This document shows, piece by piece, positions 16,709-25,162 of a stretch of 64,000 bases of DNA. Origin of the DNA: Dyadobacter bucti (GTDB taxonomy: Bacteria > Bacteroidota > Bacteroidia > Cytophagales > Spirosomataceae); contig NZ_SWFP01000005.1 in the NCBI RefSeq assembly GCF_005869225.1, positions 1-64,000 of the forward strand. The letters run 5' to 3'. The stretch's first letter is position 1, and every line of letters begins with the position of its first letter. Both the position numbers and the translations under genes were made by a program. The notes under the pieces were generated by a model, which was given only the letters and a program-made list of their open reading frames with translations, was not told the origin of the DNA and made no database searches.

Positions 16709-17953
16709 CTAAGCGGCCTCCTTTTTCTTAGGATATGCAAGCCAGATAAAGTATCCCGTTAAGCCAACAATGCTGACTTGCATCACGTAATCGACCAGCA
16801 GTTGCGACGAAGCAGAGGCGTCGGAAGGTGTCATGTAGCAGGGCATTCCGAGCCGCCACCATAGGGACGGATGAACGACACAAAGCACATTGAAAATCAG
16901 AAGAAGAATAACTTGAGTGTAGCTTTTCCAATCAATGATATAAAAAACCAGCGGGATCAGGAAAAGGAAAATGTAATTGCTGTACGCACTTTGCTGCACG
17001 ATCATCATGGTCGCATACAACACTACCCAAACCCTCGAGAGCATGATCCGGAAGTCGGAATTGCGGAGCCTTAATGCTGCCAGACAAGCCAGTCCTACGG
17101 AGGCGGCCAGGCCAATCCAGTTCCAGAATTTTTGCCCCACACCGATCTCATTATAAAACCAGGGGTTCAATATGGATGGGATGTTCGGTGCACGTAATGT
17201 TTGGGCTTCGTCGAGAGGCTGAGTGAACTCCCAGCCAACGAGTGGATATAATATCGCCAGCGACAGAATGCCAACGATTACCATCGGGATCAAAAACCGT
17301 ATCTTTTGTTTTTCAAGGATAAAAAGCGGTACCAATATCAAAACAAAGATAGCTTTGGTCATTAACAGCCCGATCGCCAGGACTACTGCATACCATTCCA
17401 CGCGTACTGTCCTCTCTCTTAACAAATAGGCTAATATGACAAACAGCCACATCCAGACATCTTCCTGGGCACCAATGATGCACAGTACAAGAGAGCCAGG
17501 TAATAAAAGGTATAGCAGCGATTTGAAAAGAAAGTCGCCTTTCGACTGAAAAGAACGGAAAAAATGCCAAGACGCCCACAATGCCACGCCGTCCATGGCC
17601 GCCATGGTGAGGACGATCATCTTGGGACTATACCAAAATTTCAGCCACAATCCGAGGAAATAGGCGTAGAGCGGTGAATATGGGGACCAAAAATCGCGGT
17701 ACACGATCTGTCCCATCGATGCCTTGCTGCCTTCGTCCCAAAATCCGTTCACGTCGGAAGTCGGCTCGAAATCTGCAATGAGATAGATTATAATAAAAGG
17801 GATCAGTCTGAGCATAACCCAGCTTACGAGCAGAAAACCATTTGTGTCTTTTGTTTCCAGCCAGGGAGTGAGCCGTTTTTTACTGAAAAGCAGAACTCCT
17901 ACCAAAACCAATGCAAAAAGGCTGATTCCTAACTTGGCGAAAACGATGCTCAT
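16709..17953 (-). CDS. Integral membrane glycosyltransferase-like protein (GT-C type, copy 1)
   Basis: This 414-residue protein has about ten to twelve hydrophobic segments. After the first pair of membrane helices comes an acidic loop (FEPTSDVNGFWDEG) and then VYRDFWSPYSPLYAYFLG, an arrangement typical of GT-C enzymes that use polyprenyl-phosphate sugars, where the loop acid binds metal or acts as base. It overlaps the upstream paralogue by 4 bp, so the two are translationally coupled. Substrate and sugar are unknown. An alternative is a general polytopic protein of unknown role. Confidence 0.65.
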   Translation of the reverse strand: MSIVFAKLGISLFALVLVGVLLFSKKRLTPWLETKDTNGFLLVSWVMLRLIPFIIIYLIADFEPTSDVNGFWDEGSKASMGQIVYRDFWSPYSPLYAYFLGLWLKFWYSPKMIVLTMAAMDGVALWASWHFFRSFQSKGDFLFKSLLYLLLPGSLVLCIIGAQEDVWMWLFVILAYLLRERTVRVEWYAVVLAIGLLMTKAIFVLILVPLFILEKQKIRFLIPMVIVGILSLAILYPLVGWEFTQPLDEAQTLRAPNIPSILNPWFYNEIGVGQKFWNWIGLAASVGLACLAALRLRNSDFRIMLSRVWVVLYATMMIVQQSAYSNYIFLFLIPLVFYIIDWKSYTQVILLLIFNVLCVVHPSLWWRLGMPCYMTPSDASASSQLLVDYVMQVSIVGLTGYFIWLAYPKKKEAA

Positions 17954-19221
17954 GCCACTCCTATGTTTTCTGAAAACACAACCTTGCGGTATGTTTCACG
18001 TAAAACCCAGAAGAAACAAAGCACATTGAGTATCTGCAGGATATATTCAAAAAGATAAGCCGGATTGCCAAACATGCTCAAAGAAGTATAGGCAGGCTGT
18101 TTGATATAAACCCACACGAAAGGCTGAACAACTGTAAGCCAGTTTAAGGCCAGCAAAACCGCGACATGCAGGGTTTTTCGGATGTCAATTATTTCAAAGA
18201 CCACAGCCATTAAATAAGCAATTACATAAGCCCCCATCGCACTCGCCTGGAATATCATCATGCAAACAAAACAGGCAATAAAAATGCCTGGAAGGATTTC
18301 GCTGATGTGCCGGTGACGCGCTTTAAAAGCCATGTATGCGGGAACAAATACGGTAAACAGCAATCCGAACCAATTGATCAGCGTAGATTTTTTCTCATTG
18401 ATATGGATAATCATCTCCACAAATGGCCGCGATACAGAGAATAAGTTGGGCGTCATAAGCTGCTCAGTATGTCTGATCGGCATCAGGAACAAATCCCCGA
18501 TCTGCCAGTATAGAAACCCAACCGCCGGAATACCAACGGCGGCCATCACCAGCAACATCTTCACCGGACGTTTCACCACTACCAGAAGTGCGGGCAGCAG
18601 AAAAATAAAAGTAACCTTTATGGTCAGTAAGGCCAATGCATACAAAAGGCCGATACCAATTTCGTAATTATCGGTTTTTCTGATCGTATAGCGCCAGATG
18701 AGCAAAGCTGCGCCCCAGAACCACACTTCCTCCTGGCCGTCTACCAGAATGTACATAAAACCGGCGGGAAGGAGATAATATATGATTGCCAGCTGCAGAG
18801 CCCTGCTGGTTTTTTGCTTGTACGTTTGATAGGTAAGCCATAAAATACCAGATTCCATCAGCACCATAAACAAAACGATTGCCCGCGCATTGTGCCATAT
18901 CCAAACCGGCAGGCTTATAATGTATGCATAAATGGGGGCGTGGTACGACCAAAAATCACGGTATACGAAACCTCCGTTCTTGGCTGCTTCTGCTTTATAA
19001 AAAAAGAAAGGAATATCGCCTCTCGGCTCTTCGCTGACGATCAGGAAAATACCTGCCCAGGGAATGAGGCGCAGTATTAAGAAGCCCAGACCAAATATCA
19101 GTTTTTCGTTCTCTTTTTGCCATTTTGAGAAAAGGTCAGACCTGCTGATTACCCAAAAAATGCCGAACGTTAATCCAAGATTGATGATGAGCTTTATATA
19201 AAATACTGTAAGAATGGGCAT
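17950..19221 (-). CDS. Integral membrane glycosyltransferase-like protein (GT-C type, copy 2)
   Basis: The 423-residue product is a paralogue of its downstream neighbour, sharing LRLIPW-, an acidic loop (EEPRGDIPFFFYKAEAA) and VYRDFWSYHAPIYAYIISL at matching positions. It also has around ten membrane segments and a short basic C-terminus. Stop and start overlap as ATGA at 17950-17953. The pair may act as a heterodimer or in sequence on the same lipid-linked glycan; that is inference. A TAAGTTTG element lies about 65 bp upstream. Confidence 0.65.
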   Translation of the reverse strand: MPILTVFYIKLIINLGLTFGIFWVISRSDLFSKWQKENEKLIFGLGFLILRLIPWAGIFLIVSEEPRGDIPFFFYKAEAAKNGGFVYRDFWSYHAPIYAYIISLPVWIWHNARAIVLFMVLMESGILWLTYQTYKQKTSRALQLAIIYYLLPAGFMYILVDGQEEVWFWGAALLIWRYTIRKTDNYEIGIGLLYALALLTIKVTFIFLLPALLVVVKRPVKMLLVMAAVGIPAVGFLYWQIGDLFLMPIRHTEQLMTPNLFSVSRPFVEMIIHINEKKSTLINWFGLLFTVFVPAYMAFKARHRHISEILPGIFIACFVCMMIFQASAMGAYVIAYLMAVVFEIIDIRKTLHVAVLLALNWLTVVQPFVWVYIKQPAYTSLSMFGNPAYLFEYILQILNVLCFFWVLRETYRKVVFSENIGVA

Positions 19222-19286
19222 GTGTAATCGATAGGTGAATGACGTTTATATACTGGGAAGGATAAACGAGCACTGGAATCAAGGCG

Positions 19287-19294
19287 CAAACTTA
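19287..19294 (-). promoter_or_regulatory. Promoter -7 element of the GT-C pair
   Basis: The minus strand reads TAAGTTTG, a full match to TAnnTTTG, giving a leader of about 60 nt. The -33 element is unclear. Confidence 0.4.
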
Positions 19295-19358
19295 AGACAA
19301 CTTTTCCTGAAAATGAGCAGCAAAACCCAAAGTTTTAATCTGTTAGGAATTAGTATGG

Positions 19359-19389
19359 TTGCATACAACTTACCGAACTTCTATTTTTG
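19359..19389 (+). promoter_or_regulatory. Promoter of the acyl-CoA dehydrogenase gene
   Basis: TTG at 19359-19361 and TATTTTTG at 19382-19389 are spaced by 20 bases, a very good Bacteroidota promoter. The predicted transcript start is near 19396, about 25 bases before ATG 19421. Confidence 0.6.
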
Positions 19390-19420
19390 ATAAACTTCAT
19401 CTTTTAGATTAGTTAACAAT

Positions 19421-20587
19421 ATGCCTTACAATGCTGAACTCAACGGAATGGATTTTAATCTCAGTGAGGAACACCTTGCAGTGATGGCGGCCGCCAGAGA
19501 TTTTGCTCAAAATGAACTTCTTCCAGGGGTAATAGAAAGGGATACCGCGCAGAGTTTTGATCCGGGGCTGATCCGTAAAATGGGAGATCTTGGTTTTCTG
19601 GGAATGATGATTGACCCCCAATATGGAGGCGGCGGAATGGACACACTTTCGTATGTGATAGCGATGGAAGAGATATCGAAAATAGATGCGTCTGCCGGCG
19701 TGTTGATGTCCGTCAATAATTCACTCGTATGCTGGGGGCTGCAGCACTATGGAAGTGATGCTCAGAAACAAAAATATCTGCCCAGCCTTGCGACCGGGCA
19801 AATGATCGGGGCATTTTGTTTGTCAGAACCGGAGGCAGGATCGGATGCTACTTCCCAGCATACTTTGGCGGAGGATAAAGGCGATCATTATTTGATCAAC
19901 GGAACAAAAAACTGGATCACAAGCGGCAGTAGCTCTTCGGTATGCCTGGTGGTTGCGCAGACTTACCCGGACAAGAAGCATAAAGGCATTAATGTTTTTA
20001 TCGTAGAAAAAGGCTGGGAAGGGTTCAGTGTAGGTAAAAAAGAAGACAAAATGGGCATAAGAGCCTCTGATACAAATACACTGATGTTCTCCGACGTGAA
20101 GGTTCCAAAGGAAAACAGGATCGGAGACGACGGTTCCGGGTTTAAATTTGCAATGACTACGCTGAACGGGGGCCGCATAGGAATCGCTGCACAGGCACTG
20201 GGTATTGCGACAGGCGCCTATGAGCTATCCTTGAAATATTCCAAGGAAAGAAAGACATTTGGCAAACCGATCAGCGAGCATCAGGCAATTCAGTTTAAGC
20301 TGGCAGAAATGGCTACTAAAATCGAAGCTGCCCGGCTTCTTGTCTACAAAGCGGCACGGTTAAAAGATGCCGGAAAAGATTATATACAGGCTGCCGCAAT
20401 GGCAAAATTATATGCGTCCGATGTAGCTATGTGGGTTACAACAGAGGCCGTACAGATCCACGGGGGCTATGGTTATGTGAAAGAATATCATGTTGAACGC
20501 ATGATGAGAGATGCTAAAATTACCCAGATTTACGAGGGTACCTCAGAAATACAAAAACTTGTTATTGCCCGGGAGCTCCTGAAATGA
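19421..20587 (+). CDS. Acyl-CoA dehydrogenase (short-chain type)
   Basis: This FAD enzyme makes the alpha,beta double bond in an acyl-CoA thioester, the first beta-oxidation step. The 388-residue protein shows the family signature AFCLSEPEAGSD, NGTKNWITSGS, the middle/C-terminal RIGIAAQALGIA, RKTFGKPISEHQ, and IYEGTSEIQ with the catalytic Glu. The 388-residue length fits the butyryl/short-chain group, but chain length is not certain. An alternative start, MDFNLSEEHL at 19448, matches family N-termini better; 19421 is kept because of promoter distance. It directly precedes an AraC-type regulator on the same strand, which might control fatty-acid or branched-chain use. Confidence 0.92.
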   Translation: MPYNAELNGMDFNLSEEHLAVMAAARDFAQNELLPGVIERDTAQSFDPGLIRKMGDLGFLGMMIDPQYGGGGMDTLSYVIAMEEISKIDASAGVLMSVNNSLVCWGLQHYGSDAQKQKYLPSLATGQMIGAFCLSEPEAGSDATSQHTLAEDKGDHYLINGTKNWITSGSSSSVCLVVAQTYPDKKHKGINVFIVEKGWEGFSVGKKEDKMGIRASDTNTLMFSDVKVPKENRIGDDGSGFKFAMTTLNGGRIGIAAQALGIATGAYELSLKYSKERKTFGKPISEHQAIQFKLAEMATKIEAARLLVYKAARLKDAGKDYIQAAAMAKLYASDVAMWVTTEAVQIHGGYGYVKEYHVERMMRDAKITQIYEGTSEIQKLVIARELLK

Positions 20588-20680
20588 TTCGTTTCAGGCT
20601 GTGAAGATGATTTTATTCCAAATGTTGGACTAAAATCATATTAAAATATCACTTTTTTTCATTTTTTTGTCAATCTATAC

Positions 20681-20717
20681 TTGTATTAGTTTTGTACAAT
20701 TTATTAGATTTGTACAA
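20681..20717 (+). promoter_or_regulatory. AraC-type gene promoter with twin TTTGTACAA boxes
   Basis: TTG (20681-20683) and TAGATTTG (20705-20712) are spaced by 21 bases and form a Bacteroidota promoter. The motif TTTGTACAA occurs twice, at 20691-20699 in the spacer and at 20709-20717 across the -7 box and start site, 18 bp apart. Its core TTGTACAA is itself palindromic. A protein bound here would block transcription, so autorepression by the downstream regulator is the simplest idea. Confidence 0.6.
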
Positions 20718-20761
20718 AAATTGAATAAACGGCAAAAAGAGCCCTTAAATATATATCAAGT

Positions 20762-21691
20762 ATGGAAGACTATAATAAGATTATTGAGTCACTTGGGGTA
20801 AAATTCGTTAAGGCAAGGCATATCCGGATTTTACAACCGATTACAATCAAGAATTTCTATGACGTACAAAATTCACTGACCATTTTGTACGATGGAGAGG
20901 TTTCTTTCGGTTCGGAAGAATCGCAAAAGGTTGAGGAAGGCGATATGCTCTTTATCCCCGGTGGAAAACATGCGACAGTTACTTACGGAAATACGGTAAC
21001 TGCCAAAACAGTATCCAACGAGGAGTTCATGACGAATCGCGATAACTACATTGAAGCTGGACATGATCCTGCCCTGATCGGGAAATTGCCTAATTCATTT
21101 GGTTTGATTTCTTTTGAAGCCAAAGTTTTTGATACGGTAAATTTCTTTACATCCCTGGATGTTCCGCCGTTCCTGATCAAGAGAGACGATCAGATTGCGA
21201 TCACGATCAATCAGATCCTTACAGAGGATATGCTGGATACGCCTGGAAAAGGACGTATCATTAAAATAAAAACGGAAGAAGTCGTTATCGAAATCATCCG
21301 CTATATTCTTAAAAACAAATTGTTCGTTGAGCAGCTTGTTACCAACAGTACTTATTTCAAGGATCCCCGTCTGATCGATATTTTTGCTTATATCAAAGAC
21401 AATCTGGGAGGAGATCTTTCCAACAAGGTTCTGGCAAACGTTGCGAATGTTTCAGAGGACTACGTCGGTCAGTATTTCAAAATGCTTACTGGAATCAATC
21501 CACAGGATTATATCGAATACCAAAGAATGGAAAAGGCAGTGGATCTGCTTCGTACTTCTAAAAAGAGCATCCGTGCCATCGGTTCTGATGTTGGCTACAA
21601 GGATACTGCCTACTTCTGCCGTCGTTTCAAAATGATGTTCGGGATCCCGGCCGGAAAAATGCGTCGCCGCGAGTCATTGATGAATGTATAG
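20762..21691 (+). CDS. AraC-family transcriptional regulator with cupin-like sensor
   Basis: The 309-residue protein has an N-terminal cupin-like part (about 35-105; LYDGEVSFGS, EEGDMLFIPGGKHATVTYG) and a C-terminal AraC DNA-binding domain (about 205-305) with two helix-turn-helix units: LSNKVLANVANVSEDYVGQYFK and IRAIGSDVGYKDTAYFCRRFKMMFG. The linker of about 110-200 is poorly conserved in my reading. It follows the acyl-CoA dehydrogenase but has its own promoter with paired operator-like boxes and ends in a perfect terminator, so it is a separate unit. The ligand is unknown. Confidence 0.9.
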   Translation: MEDYNKIIESLGVKFVKARHIRILQPITIKNFYDVQNSLTILYDGEVSFGSEESQKVEEGDMLFIPGGKHATVTYGNTVTAKTVSNEEFMTNRDNYIEAGHDPALIGKLPNSFGLISFEAKVFDTVNFFTSLDVPPFLIKRDDQIAITINQILTEDMLDTPGKGRIIKIKTEEVVIEIIRYILKNKLFVEQLVTNSTYFKDPRLIDIFAYIKDNLGGDLSNKVLANVANVSEDYVGQYFKMLTGINPQDYIEYQRMEKAVDLLRTSKKSIRAIGSDVGYKDTAYFCRRFKMMFGIPAGKMRRRESLMNV

Positions 21692-21705
21692 GATAATTAA
21701 CCTGC

Positions 21706-21752
21706 TATAAAATGAAAAAGAGAAGCCGATAGCTTCTCTTTTTCATTTTATA
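21706..21752. terminator. Bidirectional terminator (21-bp perfect stem)
   Basis: Bases 21706-21726 and 21732-21752 are perfect complements around a 5-nt loop, with gagaagc/gcttctc at the top and A/T-rich flanks. It serves the AraC-type gene and the convergent NTF2-like gene. Confidence 0.9.
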
Positions 21753-21762
21753 GTTTTTCCGG

Positions 21763-22197
21763 CTACTGAATCGGTGTGAACTGAACGGCCGAAACCTTCC
21801 ATCTTCCGCCGGATTTCACGCAGACTGTCATGTAGGACAACTCACCCTGAAAACCGTTATTTTCGATTCTGCCTTTTGCACTCCACTGACCGGTGACCAC
21901 AGCCACGTCACCATATGTGCGTGTACGCGCCCCTGAAAGCATTCCGGACTCTATCACTATATGCCCTTCTGCCACCGCTTGATGTAACTGGCCTCCATCG
22001 ACCGTCTGGCCCTGGAAGCTGACAACCGTAAAATCGTTAGCAAGTAAGTTGCTTAACACATTACTGTCTTCTTCCAGCAGGGCTTTAAAAAAAAGGTTGG
22101 AGCATTCGGTCCCGTCCATTGGCTGAACCGCATTGTCCTGGGCTTTCACTGCAAAGGCAGCGAAAAGTAAAATCATTGATAATAATGCAGATTTCAT
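21763..22197 (-). CDS. Exported NTF2-like (SnoaL/DUF4440) protein
   Basis: From ATG 22197 the 144-residue product begins with a clear signal peptide (MKSALLSMILLFAAFAVKAQ, cleavage likely after AQA-type KAQ) and continues with a DUF4440/SnoaL fold domain: an early helix, LLANDFTVVSFQGQTVDG, then strands ending GRWKVSAVQFTPIQ. The frame is open upstream to 22320, but that part has no signal-peptide logic and includes the promoter. Members bind small ligands or serve as unknown periplasmic proteins. Catalysis is not assured. Confidence 0.75.
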   Translation of the reverse strand: MKSALLSMILLFAAFAVKAQDNAVQPMDGTECSNLFFKALLEEDSNVLSNLLANDFTVVSFQGQTVDGGQLHQAVAEGHIVIESGMLSGARTRTYGDVAVVTGQWSAKGRIENNGFQGELSYMTVCVKSGGRWKVSAVQFTPIQ

Positions 22198-22259
22198 AAA
22201 TTCTAGGCTATCAGATTTTTGAAGTATGAAAACGAAGGTATAATTATCAGCAATAACCG

Positions 22260-22267
22260 CAAAATTA
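22260..22267 (-). promoter_or_regulatory. Promoter -7 element of the NTF2-like gene
   Basis: The minus strand reads TAATTTTG, about 62 bases upstream of the start at 22197. This supports the shorter protein. Confidence 0.4.
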
Positions 22268-22388
22268 TTAAATCGTGACCTGTGAGACCTCATATTAAGA
22301 TTTGACGAAGGCAAAAACATTTTTAACGCATACGATTATATGCTTAGATTCGTCTTTTCTTTTGACAGATATTACTACAAGTTTAATA

Positions 22389-22781
22389 ATGAAAACTTCT
22401 TATTTCCGGATATGCCTTGCCGTGATGATTCTTGGCTTTGCTGCATGTTCCACTGCCCCTGATAAAATTGGAAACCTGGATCTGCAAAAATGGCGAGGCG
22501 ACCGTGGAGGATGTAAAAATGAGCGTATGGGTATTCAAAATGAATTTAAAGCGGTAGAAGAACAGTTGAAGGGAAAGTTTATTGACGACATCGGCGAAAT
22601 TTTGGGGCGACCTGACATACATCAACTCGGAGAGAGAAATCTTAAATATTATGTATATTTTTTTGAAAAAGGCCCGCAATGTGAGAATATCATGTCGAAG
22701 TCGGAAGCTGCGAAAGTAGTCCTGAAATTCAACGCGGTGGGGCTGTTATCGGAAATAACTTACCAGACGCGCCCGCTGTGA
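22389..22781 (+). CDS. Small lipoprotein, BamE/SmpA-like size, function unknown
   Basis: From ATG 22389 the 130-residue protein has a lipoprotein signal (ICLAVMILGFAACS, lipidated Cys about residue 20). The mature part contains LDLQKWRGDRGGCKNER, an ILGRPDIHQLGERNLKYYVYFF segment reminiscent of the SmpA/OmlA 'GxPxxxxxxxxxWxY' fold, and two further Cys. It is convergent with nadD, the two stop codons being directly adjacent. It is divergent from the NTF2-like gene. Outer-membrane attachment is likely; a BamE-like role is only a guess. Confidence 0.7.
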   Translation: MKTSYFRICLAVMILGFAACSTAPDKIGNLDLQKWRGDRGGCKNERMGIQNEFKAVEEQLKGKFIDDIGEILGRPDIHQLGERNLKYYVYFFEKGPQCENIMSKSEAAKVVLKFNAVGLLSEITYQTRPL

Positions 22782-23354
22782 TCAGATATAAAATTTTTTG
22801 ATCCTGATCAGCTGCTCCACAGCTTCCGGTACCAGATAACGTATGGATCTTCCATCTTTTAAACAGCTTCTCAAAAAAGTGGCGGATATGTCGAGCAGCG
22901 GGGCATCGATAAACTTTACTGCCGGGTGATCTTTAAAAGAATGGTTTTTGGAATTCGGACGGGGATAAACATATAAGCCGGTATATTCCAGAATCTTGTC
23001 GTGGTTTTTCCAGTTGGTGAATTGCGACAGGTTGTCTTCACCCATGATCAGCTTAAATTCATGCTGTGGGAATTTCTCCTGAATCCGAACCAGTGTGTCA
23101 ATGGTATAACTGGGCTTGGGCATGTGAAATTCCACGTCTGTGACCTTCAAAACAGAATTGTCGGCAATGGCCCGCTGAACCAGATCGTAACGGTCAAATT
23201 CGTGTAATAAGCTGCTGTTTTTTTTGAAAGGATTTTGTGGGCTGACAACAAACCAGACCTGTTCAAGATCGGTAGCTGTTGCCATGGTATTGGCGATAAT
23301 CAGGTGGCCAATATGTATGGGATTAAAGGATCCGAAAAAGAGGCCGATTTTCAT
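22782..23354 (-). CDS. nadD: Nicotinate-nucleotide adenylyltransferase
   Basis: NadD adenylates nicotinate mononucleotide on the way to NAD. The 190-residue protein has the nucleotidyltransferase signature GLFFGSFNPIHIGHLIIA (4-21, HIGH-type motif), VSPQNPFKK, KLIMGEDNLSQFTNW and a C-terminal ISATFLRSCLKDGRSIRYLVP with the ISxTxxR motif. It is the last gene of a probable operon of sigma factor, anti-sigma, gmk and nadD, 27 bp after gmk. Confidence 0.95.
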   Translation of the reverse strand: MKIGLFFGSFNPIHIGHLIIANTMATATDLEQVWFVVSPQNPFKKNSSLLHEFDRYDLVQRAIADNSVLKVTDVEFHMPKPSYTIDTLVRIQEKFPQHEFKLIMGEDNLSQFTNWKNHDKILEYTGLYVYPRPNSKNHSFKDHPAVKFIDAPLLDISATFLRSCLKDGRSIRYLVPEAVEQLIRIKKFYI

Positions 23355-23381
23355 GGAGAGGCAATTGACGGCAGAGGATGG

Positions 23382-23951
23382 TCAGGACTCAATAAATTCC
23401 ATTGCCAATTTCTCCGCTTTTTTTAATGTTTCTTCAAGGTTATCATTAACAAGAACGACATCAAATTTGTCCTCGAAACTAAGTTCATATCTCACTTTAC
23501 CCAGACGTGTTTGCAGTGATTTTTCAGTTTCAGTGCCTCTTTCGCTCAGTCTTCTGATGATTTCAGCTTCTGATGAAACCTTGACGAAAACAGCCAGTGC
23601 ATTCTCGCGGTAGATTTCTTTTAATTTTAAACCTCCTTTGACATCAACATCAAAGAGAACGGTTTTGCCTTCATTCCATAAACGTTCAATTTCGGTTTTG
23701 AAGGTACCGTAGTAGTTGCCGGCATAGACCTCCTCCCATTCTGCAAATTCATTATTTGCTATACGCTCCCTGAACTCCTTTTTCGGCAGGAAGTAATAGT
23801 CTTTTCCATCGATTTCATGTTCCCTCCGCTCCCGTGTGGACGCAGAAACCGAAAAGGCTAAAAGAGCCGGATATTTTTTTAAGAGATGCCTTACTATTGT
23901 TGTTTTTCCGGAACCGGAAGGGGCAGAAAATATTATAAGCTTACCTTTCAC
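23382..23951 (-). CDS. gmk: Guanylate kinase
   Basis: Gmk phosphorylates GMP to GDP, linking purine synthesis and (p)ppGpp metabolism. The 189-residue protein shows the P-loop [17 protein letters not shown] (8-24), the GMP-binding [18 protein letters not shown] and [12 protein letters not shown], and [13 protein letters not shown]. Length and motifs are standard. It starts 10 bp after the anti-sigma gene, so it is probably expressed with it. Confidence 0.96.
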   Translation of the reverse strand: MKGKLIIFSAPSGSGKTTIVRHLLKKYPALLAFSVSASTRERREHEIDGKDYYFLPKKEFRERIANNEFAEWEEVYAGNYYGTFKTEIERLWNEGKTVLFDVDVKGGLKLKEIYRENALAVFVKVSSEAEIIRRLSERGTETEKSLQTRLGKVRYELSFEDKFDVVLVNDNLEETLKKAEKLAMEFIES

Positions 23952-23961
23952 AAGAACAGAA

Positions 23962-24261
23962 TTAACTGTTGATTTTTTTAATAATAGTATCTAAAATACT
24001 CTGCGGGCAGGGTTTCTTTTCAATTTTTAAAGTAAGGGAATCTTTGATGCATTTTTCAAGCCGGTACGATTCGATGCATGGAATACACTTATCCATGTTT
24101 TCACGGAAATGGTCTTTTTCAGCCTCTGTGGCTTCATCATCCAAAATAGCCTGGATGATTTTCATGCATTCAGCACGATGCTCGCAGTTGTGCTTCATAA
24201 TTGGTTTTTGCGCTTCTTCTGGCATGGAAGGCGTCGTAAGAGATGCATTCATTATCAACAA
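23962..24261 (-). CDS. Putative anti-sigma factor (zinc-finger-like)
   Basis: This small, Cys-rich soluble protein (up to 99 residues; starts at 24252 or 24198, [12 protein letters not shown], are also possible) follows the ECF sigma gene by 72 bp, the classic place for an anti-sigma factor. It resembles zf-HC2 proteins: a helical [27 protein letters not shown] segment. The usual HxxxCxxC zinc motif reads NxxxCxxC here (NMDKCIPC), with Asn at the His position, while another His lies seven residues before the first Cys. A CEHRAEC motif stands upstream. No membrane helix is seen, so it would act in the cytosol, perhaps as a redox- or zinc-sensing partner. Confidence 0.7.
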   Translation of the reverse strand: MLIMNASLTTPSMPEEAQKPIMKHNCEHRAECMKIIQAILDDEATEAEKDHFRENMDKCIPCIESYRLEKCIKDSLTLKIEKKPCPQSILDTIIKKINS

Positions 24262-24333
24262 TGAAAAATAGAATATTGGAATATGTACAGTTGTATGCTA
24301 TAACCACATAGGTTGCAAAAAAAGTTTCACAAC

Positions 24334-24921
24334 CTATGAATCATATCCCATTGAACTTGCATAGCTCTTTAATTTTTCTTTCAATAAGTTACGTGCGCGG
24401 TGTAATCTGGACCGGACAGTACCGATAGGAATATCCAGAATTTTTGCCATTTCTTCGTAAGTGAACCCTTCAATATCACACAAAATAATGACCGTCCGGA
24501 AATCAACTGGCAAGGCATTTAATGCATTGGCTACCTCGTCACCGATCAGCTCTTGTACTGCGTCCGCCCTTAGATCAACTGTATACGTCGTATCGGAAGC
24601 CTCTTCGGAATTGTATGTTGTTTCAACTTCCTGATAATCTACCTTCGAAGGTTCTTTGCTTTTCTTGCGGTAGTCGTTGATGAAGCTGTTTTTAAGAATA
24701 CGGAAAAGCCACGCTTTGGCATTCGTACCTTGCTCAAAAGAAGAAATAAAACGGAATGCCTTTAAATATGTATCCTGAACCAAGTCATTTGCATCGTCTT
24801 CATCCATTGTAAGACGAAAAGCGAAATTATACATGGAATCAATGTGTGGCATGAATTCACGGTTAAATACTTCATAACGAAGATCATCCGTGTATTCATT
24901 AGTCGTGAGCGTTTCTGACAT
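24334..24921 (-). CDS. ECF-type RNA polymerase sigma factor
   Basis: The product has region 2 (FNREFMPHIDSMYNFAFRLTMDEDDANDLVQDTYLKAFRFISSFEQGTNAKAWLFRIL pattern, residues about 17-75, -10 recognition), a linker, and region 4 (LNALPVDFRTVIILCDIEGFTYEEMAKILDIPIGTVRSRLHRARNLLKEKL, about 135-190, -35 recognition). Start MSETLT at 24921 is chosen; ATG 24933 adds four residues. It heads a gene set with a putative anti-sigma factor, gmk and nadD. Its regulon is unknown, though membership in the widespread Bacteroidota envelope/stress ECF group is plausible. Confidence 0.93.
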   Translation of the reverse strand: MSETLTTNEYTDDLRYEVFNREFMPHIDSMYNFAFRLTMDEDDANDLVQDTYLKAFRFISSFEQGTNAKAWLFRILKNSFINDYRKKSKEPSKVDYQEVETTYNSEEASDTTYTVDLRADAVQELIGDEVANALNALPVDFRTVIILCDIEGFTYEEMAKILDIPIGTVRSRLHRARNLLKEKLKSYASSMGYDS

Positions 24922-25162
24922 GGCAACTAACATAGGAATGCTGAATTTACAAAGATTAACAACAGCTCCAAATCGTACAAATTAAAATTTGATGAATGGC
25001 CATTTGAAGCTACTTAACAGCCATTATTTCAAGATAAAGCTAAATAGTCGCGGAACCGGTAATTTTTTCCGGGCGATGCCCAAAATCGGAAGAGCTTTCT
25101 ATTAATTTATATGTATCAACATCAAATTTCGAGCCACAAACTATTCGCGTCAAAATGTCATG

